DNA of 43,377 nucleotides. Source: Pseudomonadota bacterium (GTDB taxonomy: Bacteria > Desulfobacterota > Syntrophorhabdia > Syntrophorhabdales > Syntrophorhabdaceae). The position numbers and the translations under genes were made by a program. The stretch is from NCBI GenBank assembly GCA_026388255.1, contig JAPLKC010000037.1, positions 1 to 43,377 of the forward strand, read 5' to 3'. Position 1 is the stretch's first letter, and the number at the start of each line of letters is the position of its first letter. Below the pieces are notes generated by a model. It had not been told where the DNA came from, ran no database searches, and worked only from the letters and a program-made list of their open reading frames with translations. Positions 25,081-31,932 of the stretch are shown here, one piece after another.

Positions 25081-25365
25081 ATGTTAAAGGCCTTTCGTTG
25101 TAAACACACCGAGAAGGTATTTCTAAGGGAACAGGTTTCCAAATTCTCACAAGACATTTGTGTCCCCGCTCGTCGTATTAATGAAATAGTACATGGAAAA
25201 CGTGCAATTACTGCTAATACAGCGCTCCGCCTTTCCCGCTATTTCAGGTTATCGGAACGTTTCTGGCTCAATCTCCAAACTCGATATGATCTCGAAACAG
25301 AGAAAAACAGGCTCAAGGGGCATCTTGAAGAAGAGGTAAAGGTGCTTGAAAGGAAAACCGCATAA
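25081..25365 (+). pseudogene. HigB-HigA fusion remnant created by internal deletion
   Basis: The 94-residue frame joins two proteins. Residues 1 to about 25 (MLKAFRCKHTEKVFLREQVS) match the N-terminus of the HigB/RelE-type killer protein. From about 27 on (VPARRINEIVHGKRAITANT, LRLSRYFRLSERFWLNLQ, YDLE) it is the HigA/VapI-type Xre antitoxin, lacking its first 30-35 residues. A deletion of most of higB and the start of higA explains this. Toxin activity is surely lost. The recognition helix and the back half of the antitoxin remain, so DNA binding may be weak or lost. The stop lies inside the following attC-like site. Confidence 0.8.
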
Positions 25366-25425
25366 CCCGCAGGTGCATCGGACGTGGCAGAATAGCGTGC
25401 CACACCGGTAACCACTATGTTATCC
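25360..25425 (+). repeat. attC-like site of the higBA cassette
   Basis: A 66-base site with the best attC architecture here. The left core GCATAAC (25360-25366) contains the stop codon of the higBA gene. The right core is GTTATCC (25419-25425), with ATAAC/GTTAT pairing. Inner arms GGT...CGG pair with CCG...ACC, and the central stem is GTGGCA (25384-25389) with TGCCAC (25398-25403). An unmatched base block lies between the arms. Confidence 0.7.
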
Positions 25426-25473
25426 ATGGACGACAAAGATGCAGACATTATTCATTCAAACAGGAGGAATTAA

Positions 25474-26481
25474 ATGATAACGTTCAGAAACTTCTTTAAA
25501 GGAACTTCCGGAAGAATTAGATCTTTGACGATAATAGGCCTGTTATGTCTCTCCCTTTCCCTTTCCGCTCCAGCACTGTCAGCGGATGATTTTTCAGTCA
25601 CCCTGCTTGGCACCGGGATGCCGGTACCCTCTCCCGACCGCTTCGGGAACAGTACCTTAGTTGAAGCAGGGGGGCAGCGGCTCGTCTTTGATATGGGGCG
25701 AGGCGTTACTATCCGTCTGTGGCAGAAGCAGATTCCTCTTGGCAGCATCGATGCACATTTCCTTACACATCTGCACTCAGATCACATTAATGGCCTTTCT
25801 GACCTCTGGCTAAGTGGATGGATACAAACCCCCTTCGGTGGTCGGAAAAAACCTTTTTTGATCTATGGTCCTCCAGGAACAGAGAAAATGATGGCTAATC
25901 TATGGGAAGCATTCTCTGAAGACCGCCGCATTCGTCTCGAGGATGAGAAGAACCCTTTGGTAGGTATACAAGTGGATGCGCACGATTTTAAGCCGGGTGT
26001 TGTATATGAAAAGAATGGTGTTGTTGTGACCACCTTTGAGGTAGATCATGGCGACCTCGTTAAACCTTGCTACGGTTTCAAAATCACCTACAAAAACCAC
26101 TCAGTGGTAATTTCGGGCGATACCCGATATAGCGTAAACCTTGAGAAAGCGGCTCGTGGCACTGACCTGCTCATCTGCGAAGTTGCTATGATTCCCGAAA
26201 AGCTCTTTGCCAAGTTCCCTGCCTATAAGGCAATATATGAACACCACATTTCACCGGAATTAGCAGGAAAGTTGTTCACTGCTAGTCGGCCAAAACTGGC
26301 TGTTTACACACATTTAGTATTGTCAGGCCTTCCTAAGGAAGGTATTCCATTCCCTACACCTGAAGAACTGTTGGCTGCGACACGTAAGACATACGATGGG
26401 CCAGTTGTGGTTGGTGCGGACCTTATAGGCTTCAAGATAGACGACAGCGGCGTCTCGATTATTGAGTCTCCTCGAAAGTAG
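25474..26481 (+). CDS. Secreted metallo-beta-lactamase-fold hydrolase (RNase Z/arylsulfatase-like)
   Basis: A 335-residue MBL protein with a signal peptide (about 1-37, ending APALSA), so it acts outside the cytoplasm. The metal site THLHSDHINGL (about 98-108) is HxHxDH. Further ligands sit in DHGD, SGDTRYS and YEHHIS. The MPVPSPDRFGNSTLVE start resembles AtsA-type and RNase Z-like hydrolases. The substrate is unknown. A GGAGG lies before ATG 25474. Its better ribosome site and leader differ from the TA genes on each side, and the region breaks the attC pairing pattern, so it may have arrived separately. Confidence 0.85.
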   Translation: MITFRNFFKGTSGRIRSLTIIGLLCLSLSLSAPALSADDFSVTLLGTGMPVPSPDRFGNSTLVEAGGQRLVFDMGRGVTIRLWQKQIPLGSIDAHFLTHLHSDHINGLSDLWLSGWIQTPFGGRKKPFLIYGPPGTEKMMANLWEAFSEDRRIRLEDEKNPLVGIQVDAHDFKPGVVYEKNGVVVTTFEVDHGDLVKPCYGFKITYKNHSVVISGDTRYSVNLEKAARGTDLLICEVAMIPEKLFAKFPAYKAIYEHHISPELAGKLFTASRPKLAVYTHLVLSGLPKEGIPFPTPEELLAATRKTYDGPVVVGADLIGFKIDDSGVSIIESPRK

Positions 26482-26493
26482 GGGAAAAACACT

Positions 26494-26952
26494 GTGAACA
26501 ACATTATGACTCAAACTTTTGCTGAAATCCTACTTCTTGTCCCTACGGCCCTCTGTGCCGGTTTTGTTATATTTGTTGCGGGGGTAATACAGGGGGTTAT
26601 GAATGATTTGGACGAAGCCATGTTCAAACGTTTTTTGACCATGTTGAAGACACGTGCGTTGAGGTCACCTTATGCTATCGGTATATCCAGCATTACGTTT
26701 GTCGGCATGGTGCCTTATTTTATCTACTACGGTTTCAGCAATAGGTGGTTCACGGCTGGACTTGTCCTGTGGGTGATAACCTCGATTGTCTCAAAGGCCA
26801 CCACTCTTCCGATTTATGCGAGAGTTGATGCCATAGAAAGCAGCGATGTGTCTCGACTAAGGGAGGAACGCCGGAAACTGCAAATCGCAAATATTTTGCG
26901 CGCAACGCTAAGCGTTGCATCCGTCGTTCTGATGGTGATTGGTTTTGTTTAG
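26494..26952 (+). CDS. Small membrane protein, four predicted helices
   Basis: A 152-residue integral membrane protein with hydrophobic segments at about 8-30, 62-82, 86-106 and 130-150. GVIQGVMNDLDEAMFKRFL after the first helix recalls DUF1772-like proteins, but I do not assign it firmly. The start is GTG 26494 with AGGGG about nine bases ahead; an ATG at 26506 lacks a ribosome site. It lies 12 bases after the MBL gene and is probably co-transcribed with it. Confidence 0.65.
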   Translation: MNNIMTQTFAEILLLVPTALCAGFVIFVAGVIQGVMNDLDEAMFKRFLTMLKTRALRSPYAIGISSITFVGMVPYFIYYGFSNRWFTAGLVLWVITSIVSKATTLPIYARVDAIESSDVSRLREERRKLQIANILRATLSVASVVLMVIGFV

Positions 26953-27367
26953 AAGTTTCAGCTCGATACCAGATGCACTGAAAAGGGGACGTGGGAACAT
27001 CCTTCAATATTTCAATTAAACGGATGGCTGGAAGTAAAAGTAACAGTCATAAATCTTCAATAATGAGACTTTTCAGACACTGTGTCTGTAGCATTTGCTC
27101 TAACATTTAGAGCAAAGAGAGAAAACTCTGTAAAGGCAATACAGGCTTTGGTTTGGGCAATTAAGTATATTTTACATTCAATTTGAATGTAAGTATGGAA
27201 ACTTTTTGAAAAATGTCTTTTTTGGAGTACATGAAAGCAGAATAAGAAGGTTCTTGAAAATGGTGGGTTTTCATCTTATTGAAAGTTGAGAAAAGAATAA
27301 CGACAAAAAAAGAAATAGAAGATATAATAAAAAAAACATGGAAAAACCGATAAAAGCAAAAAAATAG
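26953..27367. other. Gene-free stretch with three perfect palindromes
   Basis: No convincing gene on either strand (frames here are short and low-complexity). It contains CAGACA CTG TGTCTG (27074-27088), a perfect 10-bp hairpin TTTGCTCTAA CAT TTAGAGCAAA (27094-27116), and the near-contiguous palindrome TTACATTCAA T TTGAATGTAA (27172-27192). The last 130 bases are very A-rich. No attC core that would close the MBL segment was found. Confidence 0.6.
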
Positions 27368-27435
27368 TTCCAACGAATCGCTGGAGCCAATCGGCAGGAA
27401 AAGGCATCTGCCTCTGGCTGACGTTGGTGTTACCC
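27368..27435 (+). repeat. attC-like site before phd-parE
   Basis: A 68-base site with left core TTCCAAC (27368-27374) and right core GTTACCC (27429-27435). Outer arms CCAACG and CGTTGG pair perfectly although they differ in sequence from those of the site at 24950-25017. The middle (AGCCAATCGGCAGG then TGCCTCTGGCT) is nearly the same in both. The right core keeps the GTT needed for recombination, and TTACCC is complementary to the GGGTAA at 28086-28091. Confidence 0.7.
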
Positions 27436-27455
27436 GTAAATTATGAAACAGATTC

Positions 27456-27510
27456 TTGACGAAAACATCTTTTAGTAGTACTATTAATACTATTATAGGA
27501 GGTACTACTA
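27456..27510 (+). promoter_or_regulatory. Promoter and palindromic operator of phd-parE
   Basis: TTGACG (27456-27461), a 17-bp spacer and TACTAT (27479-27484). A perfect 9-bp inverted repeat TAGTAGTAC (27473-27481) and GTACTACTA (27502-27510) brackets the -10 and the AGGAGG ribosome site and ends at the ATG. This layout fits autoregulation by the Phd antitoxin. Confidence 0.65.
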
Positions 27511-27792
27511 ATGACAAACGCTCCCAAAATTATACCAATTTCCGATCTTAGACAAAACGCAAGTAATGTTGTCAAAAGCATCTCATCTTCGAGAGAACCT
27601 GTTTTTATTACCCAACGCGGGAGAGCGGCGGCAGTCATGGTCAGTATGGAAGTCTATGAGAACTCACAACACGAAATGGATGTTTTGCACTTATTGGCCA
27701 GAGGCGAGAAAGAAATAGAGGCAGGCATCGGCTACGAACTTGAAGATGTCCTGAAAGAGGCCGACCGCTTTCTTGAGAGTTCAAAGCCTTGA
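27511..27792 (+). CDS. Phd/YefM-family antitoxin
   Basis: A 93-residue antitoxin. IIPISDLRQNASNVVKSISS (about 7-26) and EPVFITQRGRAAAVMVSMEV (about 30-49) are the Phd/YefM DNA-binding fold. The acidic C-terminal part (about 58-93) should cover the toxin. AGGAGG precedes ATG 27511, and the stop overlaps the toxin start by four bases. This and its toxin are the only TA pair of the array that appear complete. Confidence 0.9.
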   Translation: MTNAPKIIPISDLRQNASNVVKSISSSREPVFITQRGRAAAVMVSMEVYENSQHEMDVLHLLARGEKEIEAGIGYELEDVLKEADRFLESSKP

Positions 27793-28091
27793 AAGTTCTT
27801 TTCACTCCTACAGGTCGCCGCCAGTTTCTTGAAGCAATTGCTTATATTTACCGGGATAACCCTTCGGCGGCAGTAGATTTTCGCAAAAAGGCTGAGGAGG
27901 CTCTCTCTCGCTTGAAGAAGTTCTCAGAATCAGGGAGACTCATTCCCGAGTTTTCAGATCTCCCTTTTCGTGAATTGATTGTGAGGCCTTATCGTTTTTT
28001 CTATAGGATCAAAGATAGCACCACCGTGTGGATCATTGCTGTATGGCATAGCGCTCAGCTGCCTGATGGACCCGAAAATGACATCGGGTAA
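27789..28091 (+). CDS. ParE/RelE-family toxin
   Basis: A 100-residue toxin: KVLFTPTGRRQFLEAIAYIY, DNPSAAVDFRKKAEEALSRL, GRLIPEF and FRELIVRPYRFFYRI give the ParE/RelE fold, ending WIIAVWHSAQLP. The conserved RPYRxFYR stretch is intact and there is no frame break. ParE-type (gyrase) and RelE-type (mRNA) action cannot be separated by eye; the R-x-Y-R-x-F-Y-R form is more ParE-like. Its stop codon lies in the left core of the next attC-like site. Confidence 0.88.
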   Translation: MKVLFTPTGRRQFLEAIAYIYRDNPSAAVDFRKKAEEALSRLKKFSESGRLIPEFSDLPFRELIVRPYRFFYRIKDSTTVWIIAVWHSAQLPDGPENDIG

Positions 28092-28144
28092 CAAGTGCAT
28101 GCAGCGAACCGGCCTGAAAGCAGGCTTCTCGCTGACTGCTATAT
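28086..28144 (+). repeat. attC-like site of the phd-parE cassette
   Basis: The left core GGGTAAC (28086-28092) contains the parE stop and is the exact reverse complement of GTTACCC at 27429-27435. Inner arms CAGCGA/TCGCTG and CCTG/CAGG form the stem around AAAG. The right core (GCTATAT, 28138-28144) has lost the second base of GTT. Confidence 0.65.
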
Positions 28145-28251
28145 AAGCCGAAAAATGGCAACATTATACAATACAGGTATTATTTCATGGGTTATGCTTC
28201 TTTCATAAAGGCACGGCGGTCTAAATACATTTAACGATGAAGGGAGATTAT

Positions 28252-28644
28252 ATGGAAACAAGAGAGATTGTGGCATGTATGGCGAATGGGTCCGCAACAT
28301 ATATGGACAGGGAAGAAATGATGGGAGAAATTCCATGGAATCAGCATCCTGTATTCAAAGGCGTCTTTTTAAAACATATCGTCAAAGGCACTGATACTGA
28401 AGGTATGCTAAGTTGCCATATGGTAAGGATCGATCCCAACGCTATTTTGGAAGAACATGCTCACGAGAACCAGTGGGAGCTTCATGAAGTCATAGAGGGT
28501 AATGGCAAGTTCGTTTTGGAGTCAAAAGAGACACCGTACCATCCAGGACGAATGGGGATAATTCCAAAGGGTACGAAACATAAAGTAATGGCGGGGGAAA
28601 ACGGCCTGATTCTGCTTGCAAAGTTCTTCCCTGCATTAGTGTAA
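28252..28644 (+). CDS. Cupin-domain protein
   Basis: A 130-residue single-domain cupin. The metal-binding motif is seen in EEHAHENQWELHEVIEGNG (HxHxxxxxxE) and the second cupin motif in PYHPGRMGIIPKGTKHKVMA. ATG 28252 has AAGGGAG at 28239-28245. It lies 31 bases before the AraC-type gene in the same direction. A role as a small ligand-binding or isomerase-like protein is possible. No substrate can be read. Confidence 0.8.
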   Translation: METREIVACMANGSATYMDREEMMGEIPWNQHPVFKGVFLKHIVKGTDTEGMLSCHMVRIDPNAILEEHAHENQWELHEVIEGNGKFVLESKETPYHPGRMGIIPKGTKHKVMAGENGLILLAKFFPALV

Positions 28645-28674
28645 AGACTATAAACAAAGAGAGGTAGGCAGCAA

Positions 28675-29547
28675 ATGAGGAGAAGAAACCAACAAATCAT
28701 TCGTTTCTTCAATCCACGAGGTTTGCAGTACGTACAAGCTGTTCATGGCGTTAACGTGGCCAATGAATTCCGTCGTCATGTGCACAACAGATTCTGTATT
28801 GGCATTATACAGAAAGGGGCACGGGTCATATGCCAGAGAGGTACGTCGATCGTTGTTCCGGAAAACAGTCTGTTTGTTATCAATCCGGGGATATCCCACG
28901 CGTGTAAATCCCAGTATGAAGAACACAGTTACTTCGTTATCTGCGTTGAAGCGGAAAGCATGAAGGCTATTGCCTCACAAATATCCGGGAAGACGCACGA
29001 TGTCCCGTATTTCAAAAGTATTCTCATACACAATAGAGAGCTGGGTTCAAAATTTCGCCTCTTCTTTTCACTTGTTGAGAATACAAGTTCAGCTCTGGAG
29101 AAGGAATCGGTCTTGGTTTCATTACTTTCAGCACTTATTATGCAATACGGGAATAAACCACCCATTCCTTTTCAAGCGGGTTCACATGGTGATGCAATTA
29201 ATAGGGCCTGCGAATTCATCAGGATGCATTACGCACAAGATTTGTCGTTGAAACAAATATCAAGAGTGGCCTGCTTAAGCCCGTTTTATTTTCAACGCTT
29301 GTTTCTTGAAAAGACAGGCGTTTCCCCTCACGACTATCTTGTTCAGACAAGAATCAGGAAGGCACTTGAGCTTCTTTCGGAAGGGCATAATATAGCCGAT
29401 GTCTCTCTTGACACGGGGTTTGTCGATCAAAGTCATTTTACCCGTTTTTTCAAGCGAGTAACAGGAATCACTCCTGGAGGTTATCTCCACAATGTGAGAA
29501 AAGATTGCAGGCAAACATCGGTCGGGGGTCATAGCTTACAGGGGTGA
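28675..29547 (+). CDS. AraC-family transcriptional regulator
   Basis: A 290-residue regulator with an N-terminal cupin-like sensing domain (about 15-150; NSLFVINPGISHACKSQYEE) and a C-terminal double helix-turn-helix. That region reads CEFIRMHYAQDLSLKQISRV and ACLSPFYFQRLFLEKTGVSP, then LDTGFVDQSHFTRFFKRVTG. Its likely targets are the neighbouring accessory genes, but no operator is recognisable. It follows the cupin gene closely and may be co-transcribed with it. Confidence 0.88.
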   Translation: MRRRNQQIIRFFNPRGLQYVQAVHGVNVANEFRRHVHNRFCIGIIQKGARVICQRGTSIVVPENSLFVINPGISHACKSQYEEHSYFVICVEAESMKAIASQISGKTHDVPYFKSILIHNRELGSKFRLFFSLVENTSSALEKESVLVSLLSALIMQYGNKPPIPFQAGSHGDAINRACEFIRMHYAQDLSLKQISRVACLSPFYFQRLFLEKTGVSPHDYLVQTRIRKALELLSEGHNIADVSLDTGFVDQSHFTRFFKRVTGITPGGYLHNVRKDCRQTSVGGHSLQG

Positions 29548-29598
29548 CAGAATCGGAATAATCTCTATGAGACAATCCCGCAAAAAGGAGATTGATAT

Positions 29599-29649
29599 AT
29601 GAAAGCTGAGGAATTCGATAAGAAGTTTTATGAATTTAAAAATGAATAG
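29599..29649 (+). pseudogene. Short remnant of a CopG/BrnA-type antitoxin gene
   Basis: AAGGAG (29585-29590) and ATG 29599 start a 16-codon frame, MKAEEFDKKFYEFKNE. The first ten residues are those that commonly begin a family of CopG-type antitoxins, which normally continue for about 80 residues. Here the frame stops, and the ribosome site of the next gene follows. It may also work as a leader peptide. The family assignment is from memory of the conserved N-terminus. Confidence 0.4.
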
Positions 29650-29665
29650 AGAATAGGAGATCGTT

Positions 29666-29920
29666 ATGACAAAGCACTCCCATAGTTTTGTAGAAACTTT
29701 TGAAGGTTTTGCGGGATATGGTCTGGACAGGCAATCCGACGAGAACACTGTTCAACTGTACCTGCAGAAATTTTCGGATGACGATTTGATGAAAACAATT
29801 CTGAAACGGATGACCGATGACGATTTAACTGATGTATTTGAGATTACAGGTAAAATGCTGAAAAAATATCTGACTGAGCCTGAATACCATCAATTGTTTC
29901 TCAAAGATGAGGAAAGATGA
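29666..29920 (+). CDS. Conserved hypothetical protein
   Basis: An 84-residue acidic protein beginning MTKHSHSFVETFEGFAGYGL and rich in charged helices (SDENTVQLYLQKFSDDDLMK). No cysteines, signal peptide or membrane segment. It resembles a small cytoplasmic protein I have seen annotated in sulfate-reducing and syntrophic Desulfobacterota, function unknown. A strong hairpin GCACCCGC TT GCGGGTGT (29959-29976) lies 39 bases after its stop and may limit transcription. Confidence 0.65.
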   Translation: MTKHSHSFVETFEGFAGYGLDRQSDENTVQLYLQKFSDDDLMKTILKRMTDDDLTDVFEITGKMLKKYLTEPEYHQLFLKDEER

Positions 29921-29996
29921 ATATCAATCCCACATCGCGGGTGAGAGGGGACGGACGGGCACCCGCTTGCGGGTGTCACGGTAATTAAGAGGAGGA

Positions 29997-30959
29997 ATGA
30001 TGAACCGATTGATTGTGCAAATGGCCTGGGGACTATTAGCCCTGAGCCTTATTGCGGGGAGTTGTTACACAGCACAGGGCGGCGAATCGGTGCCCACTAA
30101 GAAAGAAAATATACAAACAACAGGGTCAATGGTCCCGGGAGTTGATTTTGATGGGGAATTCTACCCTCCTCAGGGGTGTCCGAAGAAGCTGGCGGTTCTC
30201 GTCCTGGGCGGATCCGATGGTGGCATTCCAGGCCGTCGCGCCAAATATATTGCAGAGAAAGGTTTCCCGGCGCTGGCTCTGGCATACTTCAAAACCAGGC
30301 GCACACCGGAATACCTGGACATGATCCCCCTTGAATACTTCGACCAGCCAATTGAGTGGCTGAAAAAAAGCGAATATACTCAAGGAAGTAGAATTGTCGT
30401 CATCGGGGAGTCCAAGGGCGCCGAGCTTGCCTTGCTGCTTGCTTCAAGAAAATCGGAGATCTCAGGCCTTGTCGCCTTTGTTCCCAGCGCAGTCGTATTC
30501 CAGGGGATTCCAAAGGACTACTGGCCTCCCGGATCAAGCTGGAAGTACATGGGTGAGCAGATTCCTTTTGTCCCGTATGATCTCAGCAATCTCTCTGATC
30601 CAAAGAATGTTCTTAGTATTTATCGTAATTCTCTGAAACAACAGGAAGCCGTTAGAAGAGCTTTGATTCCGGTGACCAGGATCAAAGGGCCGATCCTGCT
30701 TTTCTCCGCGAGGGATGACCACATGTGGCCTTCCGTTGAAATGAGCGATATGATTATACGCACCTTGAGAGATCAAAGGTTCAGCTACATGTACGAACAT
30801 ATAACATACGATAATGCAGGGCATACGATGACGGAATATTACATGATGGGCGGCACCGAGGAAGGCAACCGAAAAGCAAGGATTGATTCTAATGAAAAAA
30901 TGTTGTCTTTTCTGAATAGACTATCTGCCGAAGAACCGGGTGCAGCCAATTGCCGGTAA
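29997..30959 (+). CDS. Exported alpha/beta hydrolase (BAAT/dienelactone-hydrolase-like)
   Basis: A 320-residue hydrolase with an N-terminal signal region ending LIAGSCYT (a possible but non-ideal lipobox). The catalytic triad is visible: the nucleophile in VIGESKGAELAL (about Ser138), Asp in SARDDHMWPS (about 241) and His in DNAGHTMTEYY (about 277). The LVLGGSDGGIPGR segment forms the oxyanion region typical of the bile-acid-CoA thioesterase C-terminal domain. The start is ATG 29997 (ATGATG) behind AAGAGGAGG. The last residues and the stop lie in a GC-rich hairpin (GCCGG TAAAT CCGGC). Confidence 0.82.
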   Translation: MMNRLIVQMAWGLLALSLIAGSCYTAQGGESVPTKKENIQTTGSMVPGVDFDGEFYPPQGCPKKLAVLVLGGSDGGIPGRRAKYIAEKGFPALALAYFKTRRTPEYLDMIPLEYFDQPIEWLKKSEYTQGSRIVVIGESKGAELALLLASRKSEISGLVAFVPSAVVFQGIPKDYWPPGSSWKYMGEQIPFVPYDLSNLSDPKNVLSIYRNSLKQQEAVRRALIPVTRIKGPILLFSARDDHMWPSVEMSDMIIRTLRDQRFSYMYEHITYDNAGHTMTEYYMMGGTEEGNRKARIDSNEKMLSFLNRLSAEEPGAANCR

Positions 30960-31001
30960 ATCCGGCTTCCGGTGAACTGTTATATTAGGGGAAAGAGATC
31001 G

Positions 31002-31802
31002 ATGGGGCTGGTGAAGCACAACTGGAATGCCGATGATTATGCAAATAACTCCTCTGTTCAGCTACAATGGGCTGATGAGCTTATTGCAAAACTCGACTTG
31101 AAGGGTTCCGAATATCTGCTCGATATCGGGTGCGGGGACGGGAAGATCAGCGCCCAACTTGCACATGTTGTCAAAAATGGACATGTTCTTGGCATAGATT
31201 CATCGGAAAGCATGATTAATCGTGCCTCAGAGCGGTTTCCACCAACAACAAACCCCAACCTGTCCTTCCTCCAAATGGACGCAACAGAGATTCACCTTTC
31301 CCAAAGATTCGATGTCGCATTTTCAAACGCTGCTCTTCATTGGGTGGAAAACCATATCGCTGTTCTTCGTGGCGTGCATTCATGTCTCAAACCCGGCGGT
31401 AAAATCCTGTTTCAAATGGGCGGTCGCGGCAACGCAGCCGAAGTCTTCAGTGCCATTCGAGAGATCATACAGCGCCCCCAATGGAAGCTATATTTTGAGG
31501 TCTTCGCGGCGCCCTACCACTTCTACGGACCTGAAGATTATGAAGATTGGCTCTTGGAGAGCGGTTTTAGTTCCGCACGTGTTGAACTGATATTGAAAGA
31601 TATGCAACACAACGGAGCAAAGGGCCTTATGGGTTGGCTGCGCACAACCTGGTTCCCCTATACAGACTGCTTACCTGTCGAACTGCGCGATGCTTTTCTT
31701 GGGGAACTGATTGAGGCTTATGCTGCAACACATCCGGCTGATGCTCACGGCAATACACATGTTAAAATGGTCCGTCTGGAGGTCGAGGCATATGCCCTCT
31801 AA
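31002..31802 (+). CDS. SAM-dependent methyltransferase (trans-aconitate methyltransferase-like)
   Basis: A class I methyltransferase of 266 residues from ATG 31002. The GTG at 30972 is in frame but lacks a ribosome site. Motif I is LLDIGCGDGKISAQLA (about 38), the acidic loop is LGIDSSESMINRA, and motif IV reads FDVAFSNAALHWVENH. The N-terminal WNADDYANNSSVQLQWADEL is like Tam, which methylates trans-aconitate. The substrate is unproven. Confidence 0.82.
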   Translation: MGLVKHNWNADDYANNSSVQLQWADELIAKLDLKGSEYLLDIGCGDGKISAQLAHVVKNGHVLGIDSSESMINRASERFPPTTNPNLSFLQMDATEIHLSQRFDVAFSNAALHWVENHIAVLRGVHSCLKPGGKILFQMGGRGNAAEVFSAIREIIQRPQWKLYFEVFAAPYHFYGPEDYEDWLLESGFSSARVELILKDMQHNGAKGLMGWLRTTWFPYTDCLPVELRDAFLGELIEAYAATHPADAHGNTHVKMVRLEVEAYAL

Positions 31803-31932
31803 TTAACGGCTTGCAGCAAATCACATATTGTCCCAAAATAATGGATACTCTCGACTAATGAAATAAGAAAGTGTAAAATGGCTACAGGGAAATAATATAA
31901 AAACTGAACACTACTCGAAGAGGATGTAAAAC

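Larger units (their letters stand above)
24427..28144 (+). mobile_element. Decayed integron cassette array without integrase (CALIN-like)
   Basis: Five attC-like sites (24427-24461, 24950-25017, 25360-25425, 27368-27435, 28086-28144) separate TA modules. In integrons the first six bases of a cassette are complementary to the RYYYAAC box that starts its own attC. This holds exactly for three cassettes: TTCGCT with AGCGAA(C) for hicBA, TTATGC with GCATAA(C) for higBA, TTACCC with GGGTAA(C) for phd-parE. Each RYYYAAC-like box overlaps or touches the stop codon of its gene. The stretch 25426-27367 does not close by this rule, so at least one attC is lost there. No integrase gene lies in the window. 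The array call is inference from these matches. Confidence 0.65.

Noticed and set aside
27161-27517. Minus-strand frame of 118 residues in the gap before phd
   Set aside because: Low-complexity Phe/Leu/Ser-rich translation of A-rich sequence. It crosses the attC-like site and the TA promoter.
30930-30985. Hairpin at the end of the hydrolase gene as a sixth attC
   Set aside because: It has GAAGAAC, a GCCGG/CCGGC stem and GTTATAT, but the two cores do not pair and no matching TTCTTC cassette front was found.
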